From the NCBI GenBank assembly GCA_964494385.1, contig CAZBSE010000002.1, positions 1 through 64,000 of the forward strand: a DNA stretch of 64,000 bases. Reading direction: 5' to 3'. Below, piece after piece: positions 1 to 9,526 of this stretch. A model generated the notes under the pieces. That model was given only the letters and a program-made list of their open reading frames with translations. It ran no database searches and had not been told where the DNA came from. The translations under genes and the position numbers were made by a program. The DNA comes from CAZBSE01 sp964494385 (GTDB lineage: Bacteria > Actinomycetota > Humimicrobiia > Humimicrobiales > Humimicrobiaceae). The first letter of the stretch is position 1. Every line of letters begins with the position of its first letter.

Positions 1-805
1 CCAGTTTAGGATCAGGAATGGGTATTGCTGATAATAATCCCATAGTATAGGGATGCAGAGGCTTTTTATATAAATCTGAACTTTTTGCAACTTCAACCAG
101 TTTGCCCAGATACATTACACCTACCCTATCGCTGACATGTTTTACTACAGAAAGATCATGGGCAATAAATAAGTAGGTCAGATTAAACTCTTTTTGTAAA
201 CCAGACAGTAAATTCAAAATTTGAGCCTGAACTGATACATCCAGCGCGGATACGGGTTCATCGCACAATAATAATTTTGGAGTTAAAGCCAGTGCCCTGG
301 CCACTCCGACTCTTTGTCTCTGACCCCCGCTAAATTCATGGGGGTACCTGTTTATATGCTCAGGATTGAGCCCTACTACCTCCAGCAAATTTTTTACTTT
401 TTCTATTCTTCTTTTTTTGTCATCGATTTTATGTATTTCCAGAGGTTCACTGATAATGTCTCCTATAGTCATTCTCGGTGAAAGAGAAGCGTATGGATCC
501 TGAAAAATTATCTGTATCTCTCTTCTTGTCTTAAACATCTGCGTCCTGTTAAGCTTAAAAAGATCCGTGTTGTTATACATAGCTTCTCCTCCTGTCGGGG
601 CAATCAATCTCAGTATAACCCTGGCAGTGGTCGATTTTCCACAGCCGCTCTCCCCCACAAGACCGAAAGTCTCACCTTTTCTGATATAAAAATTAATGCC
701 GTCAACTGCTTTGACTATTCCGGAACTTCTCTGGAAAAAAAATCCGCTCCTTAAATAAAAATATTTTTTTAAATTTTTAACCTCTAGTAAAATATTATCT
801 TTCAT
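1..805 (-). CDS. oppF: Oligopeptide/dipeptide ABC transporter ATPase, OppF/DppF type (3' end cut by window)
   Basis: Read from an ATG at 805 down to position 1, the frame is open for 268 codons and runs off the window, so the C-terminus is missing. The translation has a Walker A motif (GESGCGKST), the ABC signature (SGGQRQR), Walker B (LLLCDEPVSALD) and a switch His (IAHDLSVV), followed by the start of the oligopeptide-transporter C-terminal extension (HPYTMGLLSAIP). It would hydrolyse ATP on the cytoplasmic face of the peptide importer. It lies 14 nt downstream of the paired ATPase gene and is the last visible gene of the importer operon. OppF rather than OppD is assigned from gene order; substrate specificity cannot be read from the sequence. 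Confidence 0.92.
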   Translation of the reverse strand, partial: MKDNILLEVKNLKKYFYLRSGFFFQRSSGIVKAVDGINFYIRKGETFGLVGESGCGKSTTARVILRLIAPTGGEAMYNNTDLFKLNRTQMFKTRREIQIIFQDPYASLSPRMTIGDIISEPLEIHKIDDKKRRIEKVKNLLEVVGLNPEHINRYPHEFSGGQRQRVGVARALALTPKLLLCDEPVSALDVSVQAQILNLLSGLQKEFNLTYLFIAHDLSVVKHVSDRVGVMYLGKLVEVAKSSDLYKKPLHPYTMGLLSAIPIPDPKL

Positions 806-819
806 CAGAATTATTTAAA

Positions 820-1830
820 TTAATTTTTTCTAACAATTTTATTTTCCATCATCTCTTCTGACCTATAGCAGGCTACAAAATGCCCTTTTTTAATTTCAAC
901 CATTGGAGGATATCTCTTACTGCACTTATCTATACTATAATTGCACCTATTTCTGAATATGCAGCCTTTGGGTAAATCTATTAAGCTTGGCGGTGATCCT
1001 TTTATCGGTTTTAATTTTCCCCTTCTCTCTTCATCAAGCCTGGTAATTGAATTCATGAGTCCCATGGTATAAGGATGCAGGGCCTTATAATAAATATTAT
1101 CCACTTCAGAAAATTCAACCGGTTTGCCTGCATACATTACCATTACTCTTCTTGCATATTTTGCAACAACTCCCAGATCATGAGTTATTAAAATAATTGA
1201 AGAATTTGTTTTATGTTTAAGCTCATCAATCAATTCCAATATTTGAGCCTGTATGGTCACGTCAAGAGCAGTAGTCGGCTCATCTGCTATTAATATATCC
1301 GGGGTATTTGCTATAGCCATAGCTATCATAACTCTTTGTCTCATACCGCCGCTGAATTCATGCGGATAGCTGGAAAGCCTCTTTCTTGCTTCTGATATGC
1401 CCACCAGTTCCAATAATTTCATAGCTTCATTTTTTGCTGATTTTTTGCTTAATCTCTGGTGTAAAATAACCGACTCCATTATTTGATTACCTATGGTAAA
1501 AACCGGATTCAAGGAAGTCATCGGATCCTGAAAAATCATAGAAATTCTATTTCCCCTAAAATTCTGAAGCGATTTAAGGTCCATCTCTAAAATATTCTTT
1601 CCATTAAATATTATCTTTCCGCCTACTATCTTTCCGGAAGGCTTGGGAATAAGTCTTAGAATAGAAAGAGCGGTAACACTCTTTCCGGAACCTGTTTCGC
1701 CAACTATTCCTAAAGTTTCTCCCTTCTTAAGGCTGAAACTGACTCCATCAACAGCTTTTACTGTACCGTAGTCAGTAAAAAAATAGGTTTTTAAATCTTT
1801 TACTTCCAGTAATTTATTATTTGTCGACAT
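820..1830 (-). CDS. oppD: Oligopeptide/dipeptide ABC transporter ATPase, OppD/DppD type
   Basis: This 336-residue ATPase has Walker A (GETGSGKS, about residue 44), the signature SGGMRQR, Walker B (ILIADEPTTALD) and the H-loop (ITHDLGVV). The C-terminal extension ends in a cysteine cluster (GCIFRNRCNYSIDKCSKRYPP), typical of OppD/DppD-family proteins and in some members an iron-sulfur site. Length fits the family (about 320-340). It sits between the permease gene oppC and the second ATPase gene and should form the heterodimeric motor of the importer. The family is certain; the transported peptide is unknown. Confidence 0.95.
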   Translation of the reverse strand: MSTNNKLLEVKDLKTYFFTDYGTVKAVDGVSFSLKKGETLGIVGETGSGKSVTALSILRLIPKPSGKIVGGKIIFNGKNILEMDLKSLQNFRGNRISMIFQDPMTSLNPVFTIGNQIMESVILHQRLSKKSAKNEAMKLLELVGISEARKRLSSYPHEFSGGMRQRVMIAMAIANTPDILIADEPTTALDVTIQAQILELIDELKHKTNSSIILITHDLGVVAKYARRVMVMYAGKPVEFSEVDNIYYKALHPYTMGLMNSITRLDEERRGKLKPIKGSPPSLIDLPKGCIFRNRCNYSIDKCSKRYPPMVEIKKGHFVACYRSEEMMENKIVRKN

Positions 1831-1857
1831 TTTTTTCTATATTGATCTATGTTTTTA

Positions 1858-2784
1858 TTATTTTAACTTTGGGTCAAAAGCATCTCTCAGGCCATCTCCA
1901 AGCAATACAAAACCCAGGACGGTTATCACAATGGCCATTCCCGGGAACAACATCATCCACGGAGCAATATCAATATAATCAAGAGATTCCGAAAGCATTT
2001 TCCCCCACGCAGGAGTTGGGGGTTGAACTCCTATCCCCAGAAAGCTTAATGCCGCTTCTACAATAATAGCGGTACCGACATTCATAGTGGCATACACTAT
2101 TATTGGAGCCATGGCATTTGGAAAAATATGCTTTATAATTATTCTGTAATTGCTTGCACCCAGCGCCCTGGCTGCCTCTATATATTCCTTATTTTTAATA
2201 GATAAAATAGAACTTCTAAAAATCCTGGCAAAAGCTGCCCATCCCAGAACACCAATAGCTATAAATATATTTACAATACCCGGACCCAGGATAGTCATAA
2301 TTGCTATAGCTCCCAGGATATATGGAAATGCAAAAAAAATATCAGCTACTCTCATAATTACAGCATCCGAGATATTACTAAAATAACCTGCAATTGCTCC
2401 AAAAAATAATCCTATTAACGCTGATATACCAACTGCTATTATACCTACCTGTATAGAAATCCTGCTTCCATAAATAACCCTGCTGAATATATCTCTCCCC
2501 AATAAATCAGTTCCAAAAAGATGGGCTCCATTAGGTGAAACCGATGATTCTTCCTTTATTCTTTCTATAGGATCATATGGAGAAATAAAAGGAGCAAAAA
2601 TTGCAATCATTATTAAGATTATTACAATTGCCAGGCCCAGCATTGCCAATTTATTTCTTCTTAATCTTCTCCAGGCGTCTTTATATAAAGATGATCTGGC
2701 ATATTTTTTTTCAATTATTATTTCGTTTATAACTTCAAGATCGTCTTTTTTTCTTTTTCTATCAGGGTTCATATTTAAAATCAC
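1858..2784 (-). CDS. oppC: Oligopeptide/dipeptide ABC transporter permease, OppC/DppC type
   Basis: A 308-residue inner-membrane permease with about six hydrophobic segments, a soluble N-terminal stretch, and the EAA loop that docks the ATPases (EAARALGASNYRIIIKHIFPNA). The N-terminal region (AWRRLRRNKLAMLGL) is the usual OppC/DppC signature. The listed start is a GTG overlapping the stop codon of oppB by four bases, which implies translational coupling; an ATG four codons later (2772) is an alternative. The family is clear and nothing looks truncated. Confidence 0.94.
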   Translation of the reverse strand: MILNMNPDRKRKKDDLEVINEIIIEKKYARSSLYKDAWRRLRRNKLAMLGLAIVIILIMIAIFAPFISPYDPIERIKEESSVSPNGAHLFGTDLLGRDIFSRVIYGSRISIQVGIIAVGISALIGLFFGAIAGYFSNISDAVIMRVADIFFAFPYILGAIAIMTILGPGIVNIFIAIGVLGWAAFARIFRSSILSIKNKEYIEAARALGASNYRIIIKHIFPNAMAPIIVYATMNVGTAIIVEAALSFLGIGVQPPTPAWGKMLSESLDYIDIAPWMMLFPGMAIVITVLGFVLLGDGLRDAFDPKLK

Positions 2785-3725
2785 ACATTTATTTCTCTTT
2801 TATGATACCTTATCCTGGGGTCCAGCCAGGCATATAATATATCCACTATAAGATTCATAAATACAAAAATGAATACTAAAATTAAAGTCCCGCCAATCAC
2901 TACCGGCGCATCTCTCTGTAATATTGCAAGATATATAACCCTTCCAACTCCGGGCCAGCTAAACACAGTTTCTGTAAGTATCGCTCCGCCCATAAGGGCT
3001 CCAAGATCTAAACCTATTAATGTAACTACCGGTATAAGCGCATTTTTTAGGGCATGTTTTCCAATTACTTTGAAATTTGATAAACCTTTGGCATACGCTG
3101 TGGTCATATAGTCATTTGATATTACTTCAAGCATGCTGCTTCTGGTCATCCTCGCCACAAATGCAGTAGATACTGATGCCAGCGCTATTGCCGGTAGTAT
3201 GTAATATCTGATACTGCCGTCACCCATACCTGACATGGGTAAAATCCCTAATTTTAATCCAAAAATTACCTGGAGCATCATTCCCAGCCAGAATACGGGT
3301 ACGCAGACGGCAAGTGTGGTAGAAACCGTGACCAGGGTATCCCAGAAAGTATATTTTTTTACAGCTGAGATTATCCCGGCCATTATTCCAATAATTATTT
3401 CAATTATAATTGCAACAAATGCCAGTTTTATTGAATTTGGGTAATGTTCAGCCAGTATACTATTTACAGACCTCCTATACCTGTATGATGTACCTAGATC
3501 ACCTCTAGCTAATTGCTTTACATATCTCCAGTACTGTACATATAAGGGTTTATCTATGCCCATTTTTACCCTTAAATTCTCCAGAGCCTGTTCAGTGGCA
3601 CCTTTTTGGAGTATTAGCCTGGCAGGATCTTCAGGAATAACATACAACAATGTAAATAATAATAAAGTTACTCCTATTATTACCGGAATAATTTGTAATA
3701 TGCGTCTTACTATATAAAGTAACAT
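2781..3725 (-). CDS. oppB: Oligopeptide/dipeptide ABC transporter permease, OppB/DppB type
   Basis: The protein begins MLLYIVRRILQIIPVIIGV, the standard start of OppB/DppB permeases, and has about six membrane segments and an EAA loop (TAYAKGLSNFKVIGKHALKNA). The reading frame is open to an ATG at 3764, but that codon falls inside the long inverted repeat at 3755-3803, and the extra 13 residues do not look like family sequence, so I start at 3725 (314 residues). A strong Shine-Dalgarno is not obvious at either start. With OppC it forms the transmembrane channel of the importer. Confidence 0.93.
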   Translation of the reverse strand: MLLYIVRRILQIIPVIIGVTLLLFTLLYVIPEDPARLILQKGATEQALENLRVKMGIDKPLYVQYWRYVKQLARGDLGTSYRYRRSVNSILAEHYPNSIKLAFVAIIIEIIIGIMAGIISAVKKYTFWDTLVTVSTTLAVCVPVFWLGMMLQVIFGLKLGILPMSGMGDGSIRYYILPAIALASVSTAFVARMTRSSMLEVISNDYMTTAYAKGLSNFKVIGKHALKNALIPVVTLIGLDLGALMGGAILTETVFSWPGVGRVIYLAILQRDAPVVIGGTLILVFIFVFMNLIVDILYAWLDPRIRYHKREINV

Positions 3726-3754
3726 ACTTATATACTTAAAATCTATTTCTTTTA

Positions 3755-3803
3755 TTATTAGCATACAGCCCGCACTGTTTAGGTGCAGGCTGTATGCTAA
3801 TAA
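3755..3803 (-). terminator. Long stem-loop between binding-protein gene and permease genes
   Basis: A perfect 16-bp inverted repeat (3755-3770 with 3788-3803) is topped by a further four pairs (3772-3775 with 3783-3786). It lies just downstream of the solute-binding protein gene and upstream of oppB in the direction of transcription. No U-tract follows it on the minus strand, so it may act as a partial terminator or as an mRNA-stabilising 3' hairpin. Such hairpins commonly keep binding-protein transcript above permease transcript; that role is inferred here. Confidence 0.6.
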
Positions 3804-3858
3804 ATCATATTAACCTTTTATCTGTTTCAACATTAAAATACAGTTATTCAAACTGCCT

Positions 3859-5451
3859 TTATTCTTTTTCAAACCATACCCTACTCAGGTCATAGTTTTC
3901 CATAGAATCTAATATGAAACCTTTAACATAAGACTGAACAATACGTCTGGACCCGTAGAAATAAATAAGTGCAAAAGCAGAATCTTCTAATATTTTATCC
4001 TCTACTGCTCTATACTTCTCAATTCTTTCATCTTCGTCAACAGTTTTTCTTGCATCAAGCAGCATCTGGTCCACTTCAGCATTTGAGTACCCAGAGTAAT
4101 TATCTGCTGATTCAGAATAAAATAATGGGAACAGGAAATTATCCATTATAGGATAATCGGCTATCCACCCCAGCCTGAAGAAACCGATTTCCCCATTCTT
4201 GAAAGCATCAAGTGCTGCTCCCCACTCCATTCCTACTATTTCTACATCTATGCCTATTTCCGCAAGATCAGCCTGCATAGCCTCTGCTACTAACTCATGG
4301 CCCGAACCAACATTTATTCCGAAGGTAATTGTTGGCAGACCTTCTCCGCCAGGATAACCTGCTTCTTCAAGCTTCTGTATTGCCATTTCCTGATTATAGG
4401 TATATTCCATCGCATCTTTCCGAAATCCGGGTATACCCGGAGGAACAAAGCCTGTTGCCGGAGTTGGAACTCCTTCGCTTATTACATCAACGATATTTTG
4501 CCTGTCAATGGCATAATTTACGGCTTCTCTTAATGCCAGATTATCCTTGAATGGCTCTATTTGTACATTCATGGCAAAATAATAAATTGCAAGCAAAGGT
4601 TTGATGATGGCAAGGTCTCCCAGCTCTGGATCATCTAATGTAGACTGAATCTTGCCCTGAGGAATTTGACAATATTCTAAATTTCCTGCCTGGAATTCCC
4701 GGAATGCAGTATCCTCATCTGTAAGGATTACATATTTTACTTTTTCTAATTTAGCATTATCTCCATAATAATCATCATTTCTTTCAAGTTCAATATACTG
4801 ATCATGCTTCCAGTCCACAAACTTGAACGCTCCGGTACCATTTACATGTTCTGCATATTCATCTCCCCACTCTTCAATATCTTCCTTTGCTACAGGGTAA
4901 AATACTACATGGCCCAACGTATTTATAAAATCAGCAAAGGGATATTTCAAGGTTACTTCAAGGGTATAATCATCTATGGCCTTCAAGCCTGCCAGTGTAT
5001 CACCTTCGCCGGCCTGAAGTTCATCATAACCTACAATTGGTTCCATATGATATGCAAGATAAGACGCAGTTTCTGCCTGGCAAACTCTTGACCAGGAGTA
5101 AACAAAGTCCCCGGCTACAACTTCTCTGCCGCTGTGAAATTTTACGCCTTTTCTCAACTTGAAGGTGTAAGCCAGACCGTCACTGCTGATGTCCCATGAT
5201 TCCGCAATAGCCGGAACAACTTCCAGGGTTTCGGGGTCATACTTTACCAGTCCATCCCACACTTGTCTGATTACCTGGATTCCTTCACTCTCATAGCTGT
5301 TCGGCGGATCCAGGGATACAGGCTCATGAATATAGAGCCTCATTGTCCCACCGACTTTTTCTTCCGTTTTACAGCCAAAGAACACCAAACCTATAAGTGC
5401 CGCTACACAGACTATCACAACTGCCAAATATAATTTTCTGCTAATTTTCAT
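3859..5451 (-). CDS. Peptide ABC transporter substrate-binding lipoprotein (SBP family 5)
   Basis: A 530-residue extracellular binding protein of the OppA/DppA family. The N-terminus is a lipoprotein signal: basic residues, a hydrophobic core and a lipobox-like ending at Cys27 (VFFGC). Family-5 landmarks include the region around LDPPNSYE, the segment VVPAIAESWDISSDGLAYTF, LRKGVKFHSG, and LREAVNYAIDR. A strong Shine-Dalgarno (AAGGAGG) precedes the ATG at 5451. It is the first gene of the importer set and is followed by a long hairpin. It captures peptides and delivers them to OppBC; dipeptide versus oligopeptide preference cannot be told. Confidence 0.94.
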   Translation of the reverse strand: MKISRKLYLAVVIVCVAALIGLVFFGCKTEEKVGGTMRLYIHEPVSLDPPNSYESEGIQVIRQVWDGLVKYDPETLEVVPAIAESWDISSDGLAYTFKLRKGVKFHSGREVVAGDFVYSWSRVCQAETASYLAYHMEPIVGYDELQAGEGDTLAGLKAIDDYTLEVTLKYPFADFINTLGHVVFYPVAKEDIEEWGDEYAEHVNGTGAFKFVDWKHDQYIELERNDDYYGDNAKLEKVKYVILTDEDTAFREFQAGNLEYCQIPQGKIQSTLDDPELGDLAIIKPLLAIYYFAMNVQIEPFKDNLALREAVNYAIDRQNIVDVISEGVPTPATGFVPPGIPGFRKDAMEYTYNQEMAIQKLEEAGYPGGEGLPTITFGINVGSGHELVAEAMQADLAEIGIDVEIVGMEWGAALDAFKNGEIGFFRLGWIADYPIMDNFLFPLFYSESADNYSGYSNAEVDQMLLDARKTVDEDERIEKYRAVEDKILEDSAFALIYFYGSRRIVQSYVKGFILDSMENYDLSRVWFEKE

Positions 5452-5552
5452 TAAATCCTCCTTACTTATAACTATATCTCATAAATTAAAATTTTACCTA
5501 GCAACCTCCTTTCATTTACCAGCATAAAATCATTATTTTTTACTTATTTATA

Positions 5553-5786
5553 TTATAAAAGAATAAATAATGTTATTGTCGTTGCCGCAAAAATTATACC
5601 AAGTATTATTGTAAGCCTGTCAAGATTTTTTTCCACAATTCCCGCTCCGTCAAAGGTTTCTACCATACCGGAAAATAAACCCGATATTCCTCCGCCTCTT
5701 CCTGCATGCAGCAGTATCAATAATACCAGTCCAACACTTGCTATAATATGAAAAGAAAATAAAATATTTAACAAAACAGAACCCAT
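5553..5786 (-). CDS. secG: Preprotein translocase subunit SecG
   Basis: A 77-residue protein with two hydrophobic segments separated by a glycine-rich loop (LLHAGRGGGISGLFSG), the characteristic SecG arrangement. It forms part of the SecYEG channel in the cytoplasmic membrane. It lies downstream of gpmI and the triose-phosphate genes; secG next to gap-pgk-tpiA is a widespread arrangement, also standard in Actinobacteria. About 100 bases separate it from the peptide-binding protein gene downstream. Confidence 0.9.
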   Translation of the reverse strand: MGSVLLNILFSFHIIASVGLVLLILLHAGRGGGISGLFSGMVETFDGAGIVEKNLDRLTIILGIIFAATTITLFILL

Positions 5787-5904
5787 TTCAATACCCCTGT
5801 AACTATACTTAAATTTTTACTATATTTTATCAAAAAACCACTATATTAAAAATAAATTTATGTTTTAAAAGATTTATTATAAATAAATTTATGTAAAAGT
5901 AAAA

Positions 5905-7461
5905 CTATTTATCTCTTAAAAGGGCCTCTCCCGTCATCTCGCATGGTTTATCTATATTCAGCAGTTTTAGTATCGTAGGCGCTATATCTCTTAATTTAAA
6001 GTTGCCTCTATCGCTTTTTAGCTCTACTCCTGAATCGCAGGCTATAAAAGGAACCGGCGATATAGAATGCGCGGTTATAATTTCTTTACCGTCAGTGCTT
6101 AACATTTCTTCGACGTTACCATGATCTGCGGTTATCAATGCCAGCCCCCCCGCTTTTTTTAACCCTTCTATTACTCTTGCCACGCACCTGTCCACCGCTT
6201 CAACAGCTTTTATGGCCGCTTCGATAGAGCCCGTATGACCGACCATGTCGGGATTGGCATAATTTAAAATTATAACATCATATTTTTCTGATTTGATTTC
6301 ATCTACCAGGGTATCCGTTACTTCAAAGGCGCTCATTTCCGGTTTTAAATCATAAGTGGCAATTTTTGGCGAAGGAATTAATTTTCTATCCTCACCTTTA
6401 AAAGGCTTTTCAACACCGCCATTTAAAAAGAATGTTACATGAGCATATTTTTCAGTCTCTGCAATCCTTAATTGCTTTAAACCATTATTTGAGATAACTT
6501 CCCCTAAAGTGTTTTTTATTTTTTGAGGAGGAAATGCTACGGGCACCTCAAACTTTTTATCATACTGTGTCATACATACAAAATACACTTCAGGCGGTTT
6601 TTTACCTCTATCAAACTCCTTAAATTTCCTATTTATAAATGCCCTTGTAATCTGTCTTGCCCTGTCAGGCCTGAAATTAAAGAAAATTACAGAATCACCC
6701 GATTTGATCCTGGCCTTTTCTCCATCTATAATCTTCACTGTAGAAGGAATAACAAATTCATCATCCACATCGGCTTTATAAGATTCTCTAACCACATCAA
6801 CTGCTGTTTTAAATTCTTTTCCGCTTCTGTATACCAGATTATCATAACTTTTTTTACTTCTGTCCCATCTGTTATCCCTATCCATGCTGTAATATCTCCC
6901 GCTTACTGAAGCAATCTTTCCATTTCCTTTCTGCTTCAGATAATTATCTATCTCCTCCAGGTATGGTATTGCACTTCTGGGCGGAACATCCCTTCCGTCA
7001 AGAAAGGCATGGATGAATAAATCTTTTATACTGTTACTTTCAGCCAGGTCAATTAACGCTTCCAGGTGTTTTATGTGACTGTGTACGCCTCCATTCGATA
7101 CCAATCCCATCAGATGAAGACTGTTGTTATTTTTTTTTATCCTTTCTATCGCACCTGCTAAAACTTTATTTTTAAAAAAATTCCTGCTTTTAATTTCTTT
7201 ATTTATCCTGGTCAATTCCTGAAGCACAATCCTGCCCGCTCCAATATTTAAATGACCTACTTCTGAATTTCCCATCTGCCCTTCCGGAAGTCCGACTGCT
7301 TCTCCTGATGCCTTTAATCTCACATTGGAATAAATTTTATTATACATATCCATATTAGGAGTTTTGGCAAGTCTTATTGCATTGCCATCAGTTCTATCGG
7401 AAAGGCCCCATCCATCAAGTATTATCAGGCAAATTGGTCTAATTTTACTAAATTTATGCAC
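5905..7461 (-). CDS. gpmI: 2,3-bisphosphoglycerate-independent phosphoglycerate mutase
   Basis: A 518-residue enzyme of the alkaline-phosphatase superfamily that interconverts 3- and 2-phosphoglycerate using two Mn2+ ions. Visible motifs are the N-terminal metal site (LIILDGWG), the phospho-acceptor serine (EGQMGNSEVGHLNIGAGR), the inserted phosphotransferase domain with HAFLDGRDVPP, and the C-terminal metal ligands (NYANPDMVGHTG, TADHGNVEEM). Length matches the family. The start is GTG at 7461, ten bases after tpiA ends, so it is co-transcribed with the gap-pgk-tpiA operon. Confidence 0.97.
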   Translation of the reverse strand: MHKFSKIRPICLIILDGWGLSDRTDGNAIRLAKTPNMDMYNKIYSNVRLKASGEAVGLPEGQMGNSEVGHLNIGAGRIVLQELTRINKEIKSRNFFKNKVLAGAIERIKKNNNSLHLMGLVSNGGVHSHIKHLEALIDLAESNSIKDLFIHAFLDGRDVPPRSAIPYLEEIDNYLKQKGNGKIASVSGRYYSMDRDNRWDRSKKSYDNLVYRSGKEFKTAVDVVRESYKADVDDEFVIPSTVKIIDGEKARIKSGDSVIFFNFRPDRARQITRAFINRKFKEFDRGKKPPEVYFVCMTQYDKKFEVPVAFPPQKIKNTLGEVISNNGLKQLRIAETEKYAHVTFFLNGGVEKPFKGEDRKLIPSPKIATYDLKPEMSAFEVTDTLVDEIKSEKYDVIILNYANPDMVGHTGSIEAAIKAVEAVDRCVARVIEGLKKAGGLALITADHGNVEEMLSTDGKEIITAHSISPVPFIACDSGVELKSDRGNFKLRDIAPTILKLLNIDKPCEMTGEALLRDK

Positions 7462-7471
7462 AACGACCGCC

Positions 7472-8227
7472 CTAATAATTGATTATTTTTATAAAATCAT
7501 CTACTTTTAAACTTGCGCCGCCTACTAATGCTCCGTCAATATCCGACATACTCATTAGCTCTGAAATATTAGAGGGTTTAACGCTTCCTCCATATTGAAT
7601 CCTTGCAGATTCGGAAATTTCTTTCCCGTAGAACTCCCCTATCTTTCTTCTTATAGCCAGGCACATATCATTAGCATCTTTCGATGTAGCAGTTTTTCCG
7701 GTGCCAATAGCCCAGATTGGTTCATAAGCTATGGTAAGATTGATTATGTTTCTTTTATCTATATCAGCAAGACTTTCTATCATCTGATTTAATACAAATT
7801 CTTCTGCCATACCTTTTTCCCTGATATCCAGTGTCTCTCCAATGCACATAATAGGTTTTATACCTGAACTGTAAGCTGCATTTACTTTTTTACTGACACT
7901 TCTATTTGTCTCTCCAAAATATTTTCTTCTTTCACTATGTCCTATGATTATATATTCTGCACCTATTACTTTTATCATTTCCGGTGAAATTTCTCCTGTA
8001 AAGGCTCCGCTGGATTCATAAAACATATTCTGAGCACCAAGTTTAATTTTAATATTTTTCTCATCGATTATAGCTTTAACACTCCCCAGAGCTGTTGCTG
8101 GAGGGCATACTGCTACTTCGCAATTATTTTTATTTTCATACTTCTGCTCTAATTCCCGCATGAATTTTGCGGCTTCCAGATGTGTCATATTCATTTTCCA
8201 GTTACCGGCAATAAAAGGCTTTCTCAT
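7472..8227 (-). CDS. tpiA: Triose-phosphate isomerase
   Basis: A 251-residue TIM barrel that interconverts dihydroxyacetone phosphate and glyceraldehyde 3-phosphate. Catalytic signatures are NWKMN with the active-site Lys near the N-terminus, IIGHSERR (electrophilic His), and AYEPIWAIGTGKTAT (catalytic Glu and the flexible loop 6), followed by YGGSVKPSN and GALVGGASL. It is third in the gap-pgk-tpiA-gpmI set. Full length, no anomalies. Confidence 0.97.
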   Translation of the reverse strand: MRKPFIAGNWKMNMTHLEAAKFMRELEQKYENKNNCEVAVCPPATALGSVKAIIDEKNIKIKLGAQNMFYESSGAFTGEISPEMIKVIGAEYIIIGHSERRKYFGETNRSVSKKVNAAYSSGIKPIMCIGETLDIREKGMAEEFVLNQMIESLADIDKRNIINLTIAYEPIWAIGTGKTATSKDANDMCLAIRRKIGEFYGKEISESARIQYGGSVKPSNISELMSMSDIDGALVGGASLKVDDFIKIINY

Positions 8228-8257
8228 TTATAAAATCCTCTCTAGAAATTATTTATA

Positions 8258-9448
8258 TTATTTATCCATTAAAGAAACTACGCCCGGCAATTCCTTGCCT
8301 TCAAGGAATTCCATAGCCGCGCCGCCGCCGCTTGAAATATGCGTGAATTTCGAAGATAAATTATATTTCTTTAATGCGGCCAGAGTATCTCCGCCGCCTG
8401 CTATTGTCACCGCCTGGCTTCCGGCAACGGCGCAAGCAACGCTCCTGGTACCCTTAGAAAAATTATTCCACTCAAAAACGCCTACGGGCCCGTTCCAGAA
8501 AATAGTCTTTGCGATTGAGATTTCATTTCCGAATAGTTCCGCACTCTTCTGTCCGATATCAAGGCCCATCCAGTCTACCGGTATTGATTGTATGGATACT
8601 GTTTTGTTATCTGCTTCACTGTCAAATTCTTTAGCTACCACAATATCGACAGGAAGTATTAATTTAACATTATTTTTTTTAGCAAGGGCCAGCATATCCT
8701 TTGCAAAATTTATTTGATTATCCTCACAAATTGATTTTCCTATTTCATAACCCTGTGCCTTCAAGAAAGTGTATGTCATCCCGCCGCCTAATATTAAACT
8801 ATCCACTTTACCAAGCAAATTTTCTATAACCTTTATTTTATCCGAAACCTTACTCCCCCCAAGTATGGCCAGAAAAGGTCTTTCCGGTGATTCCAATATA
8901 GATGTTAAAACCTCAATCTCTTTTTTCATTAAAAATCCTGCAACCGATGGAAGGTATTTTGTAACTCCTACAATTGACGCATGCGACCTGTGTGCGGCGC
9001 CGAAAGCGTCGTCGACATAAATATCCGCAAGAGAAGCAAGTGATCTTGCCAGCTCATCATTATTATCCTTCTCTCCCGGATCGAATCTTAAATTCTCAAG
9101 CATTACTATTTCGCCGTAATCCATTTCATTATCTATATATTCTTTAATCTTTGGTGAAAATATCCGGTCAAATTTTTTGACTTTTTTGCCCGTTAATTGC
9201 TCCAGCCTTTTTGCTGCCGGGTCCAGGCTGAATCTGGGTTCGATTTTTCCTTTCGGCCTCCCAAGATGAGACATTAAAATAGTTTTAGCATTATTTTTAA
9301 TCAAATAATTAATAGTGGGCAATGATAATTTAATCCGCGTATCATCGGTAACATTTAATTCATTATCCAGAGGAACATTATAATCAACTCTTACCAGTAC
9401 TTTCTTTTTGCTGACATCGATATCTTCAACTGTTTTTTTACTAAACAT
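8258..9448 (-). CDS. pgk: Phosphoglycerate kinase
   Basis: A 396-residue two-domain kinase that makes ATP from 1,3-bisphosphoglycerate in glycolysis. The signature RVDYNVPLD and the substrate-binding segments SHLGRPKG, MLENLRFDPGE and AHRSHAS are in the N-terminal domain. ILGGSKVSDKI, the nucleotide-binding GGGMTYTFLKAQG and the C-terminal GGGDTLAAL and SSGGGAAMEFLEGK are all intact. It lies between gap (about 78 bases upstream, across a small stem-loop) and tpiA. Confidence 0.97.
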   Translation of the reverse strand: MFSKKTVEDIDVSKKKVLVRVDYNVPLDNELNVTDDTRIKLSLPTINYLIKNNAKTILMSHLGRPKGKIEPRFSLDPAAKRLEQLTGKKVKKFDRIFSPKIKEYIDNEMDYGEIVMLENLRFDPGEKDNNDELARSLASLADIYVDDAFGAAHRSHASIVGVTKYLPSVAGFLMKKEIEVLTSILESPERPFLAILGGSKVSDKIKVIENLLGKVDSLILGGGMTYTFLKAQGYEIGKSICEDNQINFAKDMLALAKKNNVKLILPVDIVVAKEFDSEADNKTVSIQSIPVDWMGLDIGQKSAELFGNEISIAKTIFWNGPVGVFEWNNFSKGTRSVACAVAGSQAVTIAGGGDTLAALKKYNLSSKFTHISSGGGAAMEFLEGKELPGVVSLMDK

Positions 9449-9473
9449 TTAAACCACCATAACCTTATCTCAC

Positions 9474-9503
9474 AAATAACCGAGGCCTAAACCCCGGTTA
9501 TTT
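9474..9503 (-). terminator. Intercistronic stem-loop between gap and pgk
   Basis: Nine bases at 9474-9482 pair perfectly with 9495-9503, with two more GC pairs inside. There is no long U-tract after it on the minus strand, so a partial terminator or an RNA-stability hairpin separating gap from pgk is more likely than full termination. Confidence 0.5.
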
Positions 9504-9526
9504 ATTATTCAGATCTGTTTTATTAT

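Noticed and set aside
5501..5511. Second Shine-Dalgarno-like AGGAGG upstream of the peptide-binding protein
   Set aside because: It is followed only by frames of about ten codons or fewer; no supported small gene.
6523..6909. Antisense frames longer than 100 codons inside gpmI, uvrA, polA, serA and others
   Set aside because: They lie fully within strongly conserved genes on the opposite strand, show no family sequence and lack ribosome-binding sites; they are shadows.
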